A stretch of 64,000 nt of DNA from Solen grandis (taxonomy: Eukaryota; Mollusca; Bivalvia; Adapedonta; Solenidae): contig CM037781.1 of NCBI GenBank assembly GCA_021229015.1, forward strand, positions 67,786,345-67,850,344. Reading direction: 5' to 3'. Below the pieces are notes generated by a model. The model did no database searches. It had not been told where the DNA came from and saw nothing but the letters and a program-made list of their open reading frames with translations. Of the stretch, positions 43,540 to 57,111 are shown in pieces; the first letter of the stretch is position 1, and the number at the start of each line of letters is the position of its first letter. The translations under genes and the position numbers were made by a program.

Positions 43540-46199
43540 ATGATATATGTAAAATTGGATTTTTAAATTATTTTCCAAAATGCTTCAATTAAGGTGAAAG
43601 CGAAAGTAGGATATTTTATGAAAATTCTTACAATTGGCTTGAAATTGGTATTTTTTATGTAACTTCCTTATTTTTTTATCAATTTCAAAACTCTAGGTGC
43701 CAAAATAATCGTCTTAAAATTCTCTACATCTCACTTGCTTAATTTAAGCACTTATTTCTAATGATTCTTAAGATATAAGCCGAAAAACTCGGACATGACG
43801 GCAAAATCGCTGAAATTCTACATGTTTAGATTCTTATTTTTTATGTAACTTCCTTATACTTTGATCAATTTCAAAACTTAAGGTACCAAAATGATCGTCT
43901 GAAAATTCTCTACATTTCACACGCTTTATCTATAGGAATATTTTTAATATTTTTTGAGATACAAGCTCTTAAACCTCATGAAAAATGAAAAAATCACCAA
44001 AGCTATATGCACGAATTTCGTTTTTTCCCTATTACTCCATGAATCTTAGGTCAATCATTAAACTTTAAGCATCATAAGAACGGCCAAACATTGCTCTACA
44101 AATAATATTCATCATCATATTTTCAAAAATCAAAGGTTTTCGAGATATGAACTGTTAAACACACCGAGGATTACCAAATTTTTGTTTTTCCGCCATAACT
44201 CAACCGATTCAACCCCGATCATCAAAAACTAAATATCATCTGAAAGGTCTTTCTAAGCACTACAAATTATACGCATAGTGTCTCGATAGAATGTTTACCG
44301 TTTTTGAGATATTTAAGGCCGAAGAAAAACCCAATAATTGATATATGACCTTGACCTTTGGGATTTTCTGGAAACGGAAGTGACATGGCTCCATAAAATC
44401 TAATACTGCATCTTCAGACAAAATTTCAAGCAAATCATACAAAAAATAAAGCCTACAGGGATTAAAAACCGTTAAGTTTTAATACGAAAGTTTTAATAGC
44501 ATTATGACGTCATGTGACGTCATATGGCGTTCATCTTTTCAGAATGTAGAGAAGACCTAGAGACTAATATTCAGTTCAAATATCAACTTTCTAGCTCTTC
44601 TGGAAGCACTTTTATACGCATTTGAAATTTGACGTCATTAGTTAGAATCTTGGATTCGCCATAAAACCTTTGCCTTTTCGAATTTGGAAACAAGGACAGT
44701 GAAAGGCACAACTAGAGCCTAACATACACATTCTGTGAAATTTTGATGAAAATCGGTCCAGAAATAATGGCTGTAGACCGCGTACAAACTTTTTCACCTG
44801 ACGTCGAATCTGACGTTATATGACGTCACATGAATATGAAATTCATTGCATCCGAAAGCACATGGTTTGAAATATATGCCATAAAATTTTCATTGTTCTG
44901 AGTCAATGGCAACACCTCAAAATTAACACAAATATAAGAGGAAGAAAAAAAGAATAATAAGAATAATAAAAAAACATTACAAACCCAATATGACTTTCTG
45001 CCGAAAGGGCAGAAAGTCCTAATAAACATAACAAACCCAATAGGACTTTCTGCTTTAGGCAGAAAGTCCTAATAAACATAACAAACCCAATAGGACTTTC
45101 TGCTTTATAACAAAGGCAATATGCTTATCGGTCCTGGTGTACACCATTGCATTCTAAAATGCACCTCATTCTCTCAAATACGCATCGCAATTCACCTTTC
45201 AACACGGGCACTCTTTCCTGCGTAGGAACGTCCGGATAGAGGGTAACCAACCCAATAACCGCCTTCTTCTCTTCCTTCAAATTGCTAGATTTTCATATAC
45301 AAGCCCTTTCCGAAAAACATGAATATCTGCCATGTTTGTTGACGGAATCACTTGAAATTTTCAGGACTTTTTGCACATTGTAGGCTACGGCATTCGTGCA
45401 AATTTCAACTTCAAACATCAACTTGCCGATTTTATATGAATTTTTTAATAATTTCTGCTTAAATATGCATGACGTTATAATCACGTGACCAAACAAGTAT
45501 TCCTTGCAGTATACATCACTTCACTTTTCAGTGTGTTAATCCTGAAGAAATCATGATTTTTGACTCAAAGTTCATGAAACTACAGCGTTTCAATTTCGTT
45601 AAAAGTACACTTTTCGCCTTTCTGTCATAACTCAACCAATTCAACCCCGATCTTCAAAAACTAAATATCACCTGAAAGGTCTTTCAAATCACTACAGATT
45701 TTGTCCACAGTGTCTAGGTAGAATCTTTTTCGTTTTTGAGATACACCTTGCCGAATAAAAACACCAACAACTGACATATGACCTTGACCTTTACGATTTT
45801 CCGGAAACGGAAGTGACTGAAGTAAATGAGATGCTATGTTGCACATTCAGTGAAAATTGTATGCAAATCGGTCAAAAGATAAGGCATGTAGTGCTAAAAA
45901 ACCCTACATTTTGGATTAAAAGTTTGTTAACGCGTCATGACGTCATTTTACGTCATACGACGTCAGTCTTTTCAGAGCTGTAAGAAATTGATAAGACACA
46001 TGTTCTGTCCAAATTTGAAGTTTCTAGCTTATCTGAGTGCTTCGTAATACTTAAATAAATTTTCAGGTCCAAAGTTCGAAACTTGGTTCAGCCATAGATC
46101 CTTGGTCTTTTTGAATGTTGCAAAATGTATATAATCCTGCACAACAAAGTCCCAATCCATACATTCTGTGAAAAAATCAAGTCAATTGGTTAAGAAATG
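43540..46199. repeat. older, diverged part of the CRE-repeat domain (type C)
   Basis: Two related copies about 1.43 kb apart: TGACCTTGACCTTTGGGATTTTC at about 44346 and TGACCTTGACCTTTACGATTTTC at about 45779, each preceded by CTCAACC(G/A)ATTCAACCCCGAT. Each includes CRE clusters (ATGACGTCATGTGACGTCAT at about 44504; ATGACGTCATTTTACGTCAT near 45939) and grades into type A/B unit sequence (CGTACAAACTTTTTCACCTG). No coding potential. Confidence 0.75.
44985..45115. repeat. array of AGGACTTTCTGC/GCAGAAAGTCCT hairpins
   Basis: AGGACTTTCTGC-TTTAG-GCAGAAAGTCCT is a perfect 12-base stem. Stem and half-stem copies are joined by AATAAACATAACAAACCCAA. The same hairpins recur at about 49140-49232, and single halves follow every (AAT)n block. 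Confidence 0.88.
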
Positions 46200-48995
46200 A
46201 CGGCTGTAGAGCGCGAACACTATTTTTCACTATTTTTAGCTGTGACGTCATGTGACGTCATAGGGTGCTGAAGATGCTTTTGTTCAAAAGCAAATCGTTT
46301 GCTTTCATAACTCTGAAATTTTCATTATTCTGAACAACTGGCATCATGTCGAAATCATTGCCCTAAAATGAAAATGAAGAAGTATGCTTATGACGTCACA
46401 TGACATCATATGACGTCACGACTCAAAATATTTGTAGAAATTCTGCAGAACTGCAAACTGTGTAAGTTTCAACTTTCTATCTCATCCTGAAGCTCTTTAA
46501 TCCTAAAATGAAATTTTCGGTCCTATGTTCGAATCTTATTTCAGCCACAGAACTTCGGTCTTTCGGAATTTCGGTTAGCTGACAAGATATGCACACCTTT
46601 GATTCAAGATGTACCATCTGTGAAAATTTGAAGAAAATCCGACCATAAATGACGGCTGTAGAGCGCGAACACCATTTTTCACTATTTTTAGCTGTGACGT
46701 CATGTGACGTCATAGGGTGCTGAAGATGCTTTTGTTCAAAAGCGAATACTTTGCTTTTATAACTCTGAAATTTTCATTATTCTGAACAACTGGCATCATG
46801 TCGAAATCATTGTCCTAAAATGAAAATTAAGAAGTATGCTTATGACGTCACATGACGTCATATGACATCATGACTCAAAATATTTGTAGAAATTCTGCAG
46901 AACTGTAAACTGTATAAGTTTCAACTTTCTATCTCATCCTGAAGCTCTTTTATCCTAAAATGAAATTTTCGGTCCTATGTTCGAATCTTATTTCAGCCAC
47001 AGAACTTCGGTCTTTCGGAATTTCGGTTAGCTGACAGGATATGCACACCTTTGATTCAAGATGTACCATCTGTGAAAATTTGAAGAAAATCCGACCATAA
47101 ATGACGGCTGTAGAGCGCGAACACCATTTTTCACTATTTTTAGCTGTGACGTCATGTGACGTCATAGGGTGCTGAAGATGCTTTTGTTCAAAAGCGAATA
47201 CTTTGCTTTTATAACTCTGAAATTTTCATTATTCTGAACAACTGGCATCATGTCGAAATCATTGTCCTAAAATGAAAATTAAGAAGTATGCTTATGACGT
47301 CACATGACGTCATATGACATCATGACTCAAAATATTTGTAGAAATTCTGCAGAACTGTAAACTGTATAAGTTTCAACTTTCTATCTCATCCTGAAGCTCT
47401 TTTATCCTAAAATGAAATTTTCGGTCCTATGTTCGAATCTTATTTCAGCCACAGAACTTCGGTCTTTCGGAATTTCGGTTAGCTGACAGGATATGCACAC
47501 CTTTGATTCAAGATGTACCATCTGTGAAAATTTGAAGAAAATCCGACCATAAATGACGGCTGTAGAGCGCGAACACCATTTTTCACTATTTTTAGCTGTG
47601 ACGTCATGTGACGTCATAGGGTGCTGAAGATGCTTTTGTTCAAAAGCGAATACTTTGCTTTTATAACTCTGAAATTTTCATTATTCTGAACAACTGGCAT
47701 CATGTCGAAATCATTGTCCTAAAATGAAAATTAAGAAGTATGCTTATGACGTCACATGACGTCATATGACATCATGACTCAAAATATTTGTAGAAATTCT
47801 GCAGAACTGTAAACTGTATAAGTTTCAACTTTCTATCTCATCCTGAAGCTCTTTTATCCTAAAATGAAATTTTCGGTCCTATGTTCGAATCTTATTTCAG
47901 CCACAGAACTTCGGTCTTTCGGAATTTCGGTTAGCTGACAGGATATGCACACCTTTGATTCAAGATGTACCATCTGTGAAAATTTGAAGAAAATCCGACC
48001 ATAAATGACGGCTGTAGAGCGCGAACACCATTTTTCACTATTTTTAGCTGTGACGTCATGTGACGTCATAGGGTGCTGAAGATGCTTTTGTTCAAAAGCG
48101 AATACTTTGCTTTTATAACTCTGAAATTTTCATTATTCTGAACAACTGGCATCATGTCGAAATCATTGTCCTAAAATGAAAATTAAGAAGTATGCTTATG
48201 ACGTCACATGACGTCATATGACTCATGACTCAAAATATTTGTAGAAATTCTGCAGAACTGTAAACTGTATAAGTTTCAACTTTCTATCTCATCCTGAAGC
48301 TCTTTTATCCTAAAATGAAATTTTCGGTCCTATGTTCGAATCTTATTTCAGCCACAGAACTTCGGTCTTTCGGAATTTCGGTTAGCTGACAGGATATGCA
48401 CACCTTTGATTCAAGATGTACCATCTGTGAAAATTTGAAGAAAATCCGACCATAAATGACGGCTGTAGAGCGCGAACACCATTTTTCACTATTTTTAGCT
48501 GTGACGTCATGTGACGTCATAGGGTGCTGAAGATGCTTTTGTTCAAAAGCGAATACTTTGCTTTTATAACTCTGAAATTTTCATTATTCTGAACAACTGG
48601 CATCATGTCGAAATCATTGTCCTAAAATGAAAATTAAGAAGTATGCTTATGACGTCACATGACGTCATATGACATCATGACTCAAAATATTTGTAGAAAT
48701 TCTGCAGAACTGTAAACTGTATAAGTTTCAACTTTCTATCTCATCCTGAAGCTCTTTTATCCTAAAATGAAATTTTCGGTCCTATGTTCGAATCTTATTT
48801 CAGCCACAGAACTTCGGTCTTTCGGAATTTCGGTTAGCTGACAGGATATGCACACCTTTGATTCAAGATGTACCATCTGTGAAAATTTGAAGAAAATCCG
48901 ACTATAAATGACGGCTGTAGAGCGCAAACACCACTTTTCACTATTTTTAGCTGTGACGTCATATGACGTCATAGGGTGCTGAAAATCATTGAAAT
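46200..48995. repeat. 452-bp CRE-rich satellite, type A, six successive units
   Basis: The landmark GACGGCTGTAGAGCGCGAAC recurs at about 46200, 46651, 47103, 47555, 48006, 48458 and 48910. The middle units appear identical apart from single changes (one base missing near 48225). Each unit carries four or five TGACGTCA sites in two clusters. The array ends in the same CCTCACGTGACTAATAAGCC, (AAT)n tail as the block at 40850-42014. The nearly identical minus-strand frames of 71-78 codons follow the unit and are not supported as genes. Confidence 0.95.
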
Positions 48996-49079
48996 CAAAA
49001 TTTCCTCACGTGACTAATAAGCCATAAAAATTTCATCGTCCTAGGACTATTGCAACATATAAAAATAAGCGTTTAGTTA

Positions 49080-49091
49080 GGAAGAAGAAAA

Positions 49092-49128
<37 letters not shown>

Positions 49129-49235
49129 CATAACAAACCCAATAGGACTTTCTGCTTTAGGCAGAAAGTCCTAATAATAATAAACAGTACAGGAACTTCC
49201 AATAGGACTTTTGTTTAGGCAGAAAGTCCTAATAA
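49080..49235. repeat. (AAT)n microsatellites and hairpins
   Basis: (AAT)n of about 11 units at 49094-49127, then AGGACTTTCTGC-TTTAG-GCAGAAAGTCCT, a spacer, and a damaged second hairpin. Confidence 0.88.
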
Positions 49236-49239
49236 TAAC

Positions 49240-49924
49240 TAGATGTCATAATAGATAATCTGTCCAAATTGCAACTTTCTATCTCCTCTATTTCTATATA
49301 AAATAGCACAAATAGAACACATTCTGTGAATTTTAATAAAAGTCCGCCCATATCTTGCACATGTAGTTTACATACAACATTTATACTATGTCATATGACA
49401 TGAAAGAAAAATGAAACAGTGTTCAAATGTAAGTTTCTAACTTTCATCACACATAGAATTTCATCACTCCAGCTCAGTTGTAACCTTGTTTAATTTTAGC
49501 CTCATTAGGAAGAAGTATTGAATATTTGTATAGTGCTATATCCTTTCGACACCTGTAACGTAGTTAATCGTATTTAGCGATTTTGGCGTGTTTGGGCTTC
49601 CGTAGTTTTGCCATAAATTCCTGGAATTTCGAACTATGGTGATATTTTGAAAGGTAACATCCCAGCCTACAAACTGATGCAATATGAATATCGTTAGCAT
49701 AACAATGCAGTTTTTAGATGGTCTAAAATGTGGGGCTGCGTGTGAATTTTTCAAGGCTTGCAAACTGCTCGCTAGCTACATAGTGTTGCAAATACGGATT
49801 TTTGTCTTGTGCCGTTGTACATGTATTAACTTCAATGCTTATTTTGGAAACAGTCAACATTCGACAAAAAACAACAACAACAAAAAAAGAAAATCAAGAT
49901 ATAGCCCATCAATTGCAATTTGAT

Positions 49925-49959
<35 letters not shown>

Positions 49960-50472
49960 TCGTTGCGCAAGTATTTAAGCTTGGTGACCCCTGCGCGTGA
50001 CCTTTTCCATATTTTTATATGCATGATTATAAATATCTTATTTTCCATGTTTTTTAACCAATTTCAATAAACTTGGTACCGTTAGAAAGCTCTTGAAACA
50101 TGCTACATTTTATACGCCTAATGTATAAACTTATCTTCAGTCGTTTCTGAGATATTGACTGTTAAACCTCAAGAAAACAGCATATTATCAGCAAAATTAG
50201 CTTCATTTCGTTTAGTTTTTTTGCTTATAAATTGGTATTGCGTAAACCAATTTTAATAAACTAAATATCTTTGGAAACGTCAATTATTCAGCTATAATTC
50301 TTATTCATACATATATTTACAAAAATCGATATTTATTGAGATATGGCTACATGTATGCAGTAGGGGTGAAATCTAAATTTCCTCACGTGCCTAATAACCC
50401 ATAAAAATTTCATCGTCCTAGGACTATTGCAACATATTAAAATAAGCGTTTAGTTAGGAAGAAGAAAAGAAT
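49240..50472. repeat. block X, first copy
   Basis: Non-CRE sequence found again at 58540-59735, 9,296 bases downstream, nearly identical over about 700 bases. Contains a poly(T) of about 31 at 49926-49957 that is only about 10 T in the second copy. Small frames on both strands are shared simply because the block is duplicated. Confidence 0.85.
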
Positions 50473-53400
50473 AATAACAATAAAAAATGACGTCACGTGA
50501 CGTCATATGACGTTTATTTTCTCATAAGTCTTAAGACACCCAGAGACCTACTAACTGACAAAATTTCAACTATCTATCTCAAATAGGACCGATTTTATAA
50601 GCATTTAAAAATTGACGTCCTTGGTTCGAATCTTGGATCCGCCATAGATGCTTGGACTTTTCGAATTTTGAAAAACGGACACCGGTATACACAATAAGAA
50701 CGTAATATACACAGGCTGTGAAAATTTAATGAAAATCGGCCCATTAATAATGGCTCTGGACCGTGTACAAACTTTCGTAGTCAATTTCAAATGTGACGTC
50801 ATATGACGTCAGAGACATATAAAAATCATTGAAATCAAAATTTCAGCGTCTGAATCCTTTGTCATTAAATTTTCATTGCCCTTCGACAATTTCAACATAC
50901 AGAAATACTCTTGTTAATATTAGAAATACATTATCATATAATGACGTCACATGACGTCAGATGACTTTTTTTTTTCACGAAATCTTTAAGACTCCCAGAG
51001 ACCTATATACTGACCTAATATCACTTTTCTATCTCAAATAGGACCGATTTTATAAGCATTTAAAAATTTACGACCTTGGTTCGAATCTTGAATTCGCTAT
51101 AGAACCATGGACTTTTCGAATTTTGAAAAACGGATCCCGAGATGCACAACTAGAACTTAATATACACATTTTGTGAAAATTTGATGAAAATCGGCCCATT
51201 AATAATGGCTCTGGACCGTGTACAAACTTTTGTAGTCAATTTCAAATGTGACGTCATATGACGTCATAGGCTTCTGAAAATCATTGAAATCGATATTTCA
51301 ATATCTAAAGCATGCGGGGTTAAATTTTCATTGCCCTTCGAAAATTTCAACATATAGAAATAATCTTGTTAGAATTAGAAATTCATTATCATATAATGAC
51401 GTCACGTGACGTCATCTGACATTTATTTTCACAAAATATTTAAGACTCTCAGAGGCCTATATACTGACCCAATATCATCTTTCTATCTTAAATAGGACCG
51501 ATTTTATAAGAATTTGAAAATTAACGACCTTGGTTCGAATCTTGGAATCGCTATAGAACCTTGGACTTTTCGAATTTTGAAAAACGGACACCGGGATGCA
51601 CAACTAGAACATAATATACACATTCTGTGAAAATTTGATGAAAATCGGTTCATTAATAATGGCTCTGGACCGCGTACAAACTTTTGTAGCTTATTTCAAG
51701 TGTGACGTCATATGACGTCATAGAGATATGAAAATCATAGAATTCAAAAAACCATCTCTTGGAGACTAAGACATCAAAATTTCAATGTCCTTGGACCATA
51801 TTAACATATAAAATTATGTGTTTAAATTTTAGAAATTTGATGACGTCATATGACGTCACAAGACGTCCATTTTCACAAATTATTTAAATCTATCGGAGAT
51901 CTATATACTGACAAAATATCAACCTTCTCTCTCATTTAGGGACGATTTTATGAGCATTTATCAATTTGACGTCCTTGGTTTGAATCTTGCATTCGCCATA
52001 GAACCTTGGGATTTTCGAATTTTGAAAAACGGACACCGAGATGCACAACTAGAACATAATATACACATTCTGTGAAAATTTGATAAAAATCGGTTTATTA
52101 ATTTTCGCTCTGGACCGCGTACAAACTTTTGTAGCAATTGCCAAGTGTGACGTCATAATGACGTCATAGGCATTTGAAAATTATAGAATCTTTTAATTAC
52201 GCATATGAATAATATGCCATCGAAATTTCATTCTCCTAGGACGATTGCAACATATGAAAATCCTTGAGGAAGAAAAGAATAATAATAATAATAATAATAA
52301 TAATAACTAGATGTCATTCGTCTAAACGAATGATAGGACTTTCTGCAACCTGTGTTAATGCAAAAAGCAGGAGATAGAAGTTTCATGTAATGACTCACCT
52401 GTGGTAGTATTTCATGTTCATGCTGAACAATTGACATTGTATTCCGCGAAAAATAAGCGTTTCGTTACGAAGAAAAAAATAAGTAGCAGTAGTAGTAGTA
52501 TGCTTATGACGTCATATGACGTCACGACTCGAAATATATGTAGAAATTATGCAGAACTTCAAACTGTGTAAGTTTCAACTTTCTATCTCATCCCGAAGTT
52601 CTTTAACCCTAAAATGAAATTTTGGGTCCTATGTTCGAATCTTACTTCAGCCACAATACTTCGGTTTTCGGAATTAAGGTTAGCTGACAAAATATTCACA
52701 CCTTAGTTTCAAGATGTACAATCTGTAAAAATTTGAAGAAAATCTGATCATAAATGGCGGCTGTAGAGCGCGAAAACCATTTTTCACTATTTTTAGCTCT
52801 GACGTCACGTGACGTCATAGGGTGCTGAAAATGCTGTTGCTCAAAAGCGTATACTTTACTGCAATAACTCTGAAATTTTCATTATTCTGAACAACTGGCA
52901 TCATGTCGAAATCATTGCCCCAAATTAAAAATAAGTGGTATGCTTATGACGTCCTCTGACGTCACGATTCAAAATATTTGTAGAAATGCTGCAGAACTGC
53001 AAACTGTGTAAGTTTCAACTTTCTATCTCATCCTGAAGCTCTTCAATCCTAAAATTAAATTTTTGGTCCTATGTTCGAATATTACTTCAGCCACAGAACT
53101 TCGGTTTTTCGGAATTTCGGTAAGCTGGCAGGATATGTACACCTTAGTTTCAAGGTGTACCATCTGTGAAAATTACAAGAAAATCCGACCATAAATGGCC
53201 GCTGTAGAGCGCGAACACCATTTTTAAATATTTTTAGCTCTGACGTCACATGACGTCATAGGGTGCTGAAGATGCTTTTGTTCAATAGCGCATACTTTAC
53301 TGTCATAACTCTAAAATTTTCATTATTCTGAACAACTGGCATCATGTCGAAATCATTGCCCTAAAATGAAAATTAAGAAGTATGCTTATGACGTCACATG

Positions 53401-53837
53401 ACGACATTTGACGTTACGACTCAAAATATATTGAGAAATTCTGCAGAACTGCAAACTGTGTAAGTTTCAATTTTCTATCTCATCCTGAAGTTCTTTAATC
53501 CTAAAATGAAATTTTCGGTCCTATGTTCGAATCTTATTTCAGCCATAGAACTTCGGTCTATCGGAATTTCGGTTAGCTGACAGGATATGCACACCTTAGT
53601 TTCAAGATGTACCATCTGTGAAAATTTGAAGAAAATCCGACCATAAATGACGGCTGTAGAGCGCTAACACCATTTTTCACTATTTTTAGCTGTGACGTCA
53701 TGTGACGTCATAGGGTGCTGACAATCACTGAAATCAAAATTTCCTCACGTGACTAATAACCCATAAAAATTTCATCGTCCTAGGACTATTGCAACATATT
53801 AAAATAAGCGTTTAGTTAGGAAGAAGGAAAGAATAAT
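50473..53837. repeat. 3.3-kb duplication, first copy (type B units, spacer, type A units)
   Basis: Four type B units of about 450 bases (AGACCTATATACTGAC, CCTTGGTTCGAATCTTG, GACTTTTCGAATTTTGAAAA, GGCTCTGGACCG, each with two CRE clusters), then (AAT)n, a spacer (TCATTCGTCTAAACGAATGA; AGCAGGAGATAGAAG) and about three type A units. Type A and B share the same order of landmarks, so they have a common origin. Confidence 0.9.
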
Positions 53838-56800
53838 AATAATAAAAAATGACGTCACGTGACGTCATATGATATTTATTTTCACATAATTGTTAAGACA
53901 CCCAGAGACCTACTAACTGACAAAATTTCAACTTTCTATCTCAAATAGGACAGTTTTTATAAGCATTTAAAAATTGACGTCCTTGGTTCGAATTTTGAAT
54001 CCGCCATAGATGCTTGGACTTTTCGAATTTTGAAAAACCGGACACCGGTATACACAATAAGAACGTAATATACACAGGCTGTGAAAATTTAATGAAAATC
54101 GGCCCATTAATAATGGCTCTGGACCGTGTACAAACTTTCGTAGTCAATTTCAAATGTGACGTCATATGACGTCAGAGACATATAAAAATCATTGAAATCA
54201 AAATTTCAGCGTCTGAATCCTTTGTCATTAAATTTTCATTGCCCTTCGACAATTTCAACATACAGAAATACTCTTGTTAATATTAGAAATACATTATCAT
54301 ATAATGACGTCACATGACGTCAGATGACTTTTTTTTTTCACGAAATCTTTAAGACTCCCAGAGACCTATATACTGACCTAATATCACTTTTCTATCTCAA
54401 ATAGGACCGATTTTATAAGCATTTAAAAATTTACGACCTTGGTTCGAATCTTGAATTCGCTATAGAACCATGGACTTTTCGAATTTTGAAAAACGGATCC
54501 CGAGATGCACAACTAGAACTTAATATACACATTTTGTGAAAATTTGATGAAAATCGGCCCATTAATAATGGCTCTGGACCGTGTACAAACTTTTGTAGTC
54601 AATTTCAAATGTGACGTCATATGACGTCATAGGCTTCTGAAAATCATTGAAATCGATATTTCAATATCTAAAGCATGCGGGGTTAAATTTTCATTGCCCT
54701 TCGAAAATTTCAACATATAGAAATAATCTTGTTAGAATTAGAAATTCATTATCATATAATGACGTCACGTGACGTCATCTGACATTTATTTTCACAAAAT
54801 ATTTAAGACTCTCAGAGGCCTATATACTGACCCAATATCATCTTTCTATCTTAAATAGGACCGATTTTATAAGAATTTGAAAATTAACGACCTTGGTTCG
54901 AATCTTGGAATCGCTATAGAACCTTGGACTTTTCGAATTTTGAAAAACGGCCGGGAAGGCCGTACAAACTTTTGTAGCTTATTTCAAGTGTGACGTCATA
55001 TGACGTCATAGAGATATGAAAATCATAGAATTCAAAAAACCATCTCTTGGAGACTAAGACATCAAAATTTCAATGTCCTTGGACCATATTAACATATAAA
55101 ATTATGTGTTTAAATTTTAGAAATTTGATGACGTCATATGACGTCACAAGACGTCCATTTTCACAAATTATTTAAATCTATCGGAGATCTATATACTGAC
55201 AAAATATCAACCTTCTCTCTCATTTAGGGACGATTTTATGAGCATTTATCAATTTGACGTCCTTGGTTTGAATCTTGCATTCGCCATAGAACCTTGGGAT
55301 TTTCGAATTTTGAAAAACGGACACCGAGATGCACAACTAGAACATAATATACACATTCTGTGAAAATTTGATAAAAATCGGTTTATTAATTTTCGCTCTG
55401 GACCGCGTACAAACTTTTGTAGCAATTGCCAAGTGTGACGTCATAATGACGTCATAGGCATTTGAAAATTATAGAATCTTTTAATTACGCATATGAATAA
55501 TATGCCATCGAAATTTCATTCTCCTAGGACGATTGCAACATATGAAAATCCTTGAGGAAGAAAAGAATAATAATAATAATAATAATAATAATAACTAGAT
55601 GTCATTCGTCTAAACGAATGATAGGACTTTCTGCAACCTGTGTTAATGCAAAAAGCAGGAGATAGAAGTTTCATGTAATGACTCACCTGTGGTAGTATTT
55701 CATGTTCATGCTGAACAATTGACATTGTATTCCGCGAAAAATAAGCGTTTCGTTACGAAGAAAAAAAATAAGTAGCAGTAGTAGTAGTATGCTTATGACG
55801 TCATATGACGTCACGACTCGAAATATATGTAGAAATTATGCAGAACTTCAAACTGTGTAAGTTTCAACTTTCTATCTCATCCCGAAGTTCTTTAACCCTA
55901 AAATGAAATTTTGGGTCCTATGTTCGAATCTTACTTCAGCCACAATACTTCGGTTTTCGGAATTAAGGTTAGCTGACAAAATATTCACACCTTAGTTTCA
56001 AGATGTACAATCTGTAAAAATTTGAAGAAAATCTGATCATAAATGGCGGCTGTAGAGCGCGAAAACCATTTTTCACTATTTTTAGCTCTGACGTCACGTG
56101 ACGTCATAGGGTGCTGAAAATGCTGTTGCTCAAAAGCGTATACTTTACTGCAATAACTCTGAAATTTTCATTATTCTGAACAACTGGCATCATGTCGAAA
56201 TCATTGCCCCAAATTAAAAATAAGTGGTATGCTTATGACGTCCTCTGACGTCACGATTCAAAATATTTTAAAATAAACTGTGTAAGTTTCAACTTTCTAT
56301 CTCATCCTGAAGCTCTTCAATCCTAAAATTAAATTTTTGGTCCTATGTTCGAATATTACTTCAGCCACAGAACTTCGGTTTTTCGGAATTTCGGTAAGCT
56401 GGCAGGATATGTACACCTTAGTTTCAAGGTGTACCATCTGTGAAAATTACAAGAAAATCCGACCATAAATGGCCGCTGTAGAGCGCGAACACCATTTTTA
56501 AATATTTTTAGCTCTGACGTCACATGACGTCATAGGGTGCTGAAGATGCTTTTGTTCAATAGCGCATACTTTACTGTCATAACTCTAAAATTTTCATTAT
56601 TCTGAACAACTGGCATCATGTCGAAATCATTGCCCTAAAATGAAAATTAAGAAGTATGCTTATGACGTCACATGACGACATTTGACGTTACGACTCAAAA
56701 TATATTGAGAAATTCTGCAGAACTGCAAACTGTGTAAGTTTCAATTTTCTATCTCATCCTGAAGTTCTTTAATCCTAAAATGAAATTTTCGGTCCTATGT

Positions 56801-57111
56801 TCGAATCTTATTTCAGCCATAGAACTTCGGTCTATCGGAATTTCGGTTAGCTGACAGGATATGCACACCTTAGTTTCAAGATGTACCATCTGTGAAAATT
56901 TGAAGAAAATCCGACCATAAATGACGGCTGTAGAGCGCTAACACCATTTTTCACTATTTTTAGCTGTGACGTCATGTGACGTCATAGGGTGCTGACAATC
57001 ACTGAAATCAAAATTTCCTCACGTGACTAATAACCCATAAAAATTTCATCGTCCTAGGACTATTGCAACATATTAAAATAAGCCTTTAGTTAGGAAGAAG
57101 GAAAGAATAAT
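53838..57111. repeat. 3.3-kb duplication, second copy
   Basis: A direct tandem repeat of 50473-53837, nearly identical over long stretches (for example the spacer at 55590-55790 against 52300-52500). Differences: loss of about 80 bases at 54949-54961, where the join reads AAACGGCCGGGAAGGCCG, and loss of about 14 bases near 56270. Confidence 0.9.

Noticed and set aside
41146..48972. Eight nearly identical minus-strand frames of 71-78 codons (starting MTSHDVTAKNSEKW) in the 452-bp units
   Set aside because: They repeat with the satellite unit, have no recognised domain and start inside the TGACGTCA cluster. Near-identity reflects recent amplification. Codon-level conservation between type A and type B units was not evident.
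52228..55725. Tyr-rich 69-codon frame in both 3.3-kb copies
   Set aside because: The Tyr run is a translation of (AAT)n on the opposite strand.
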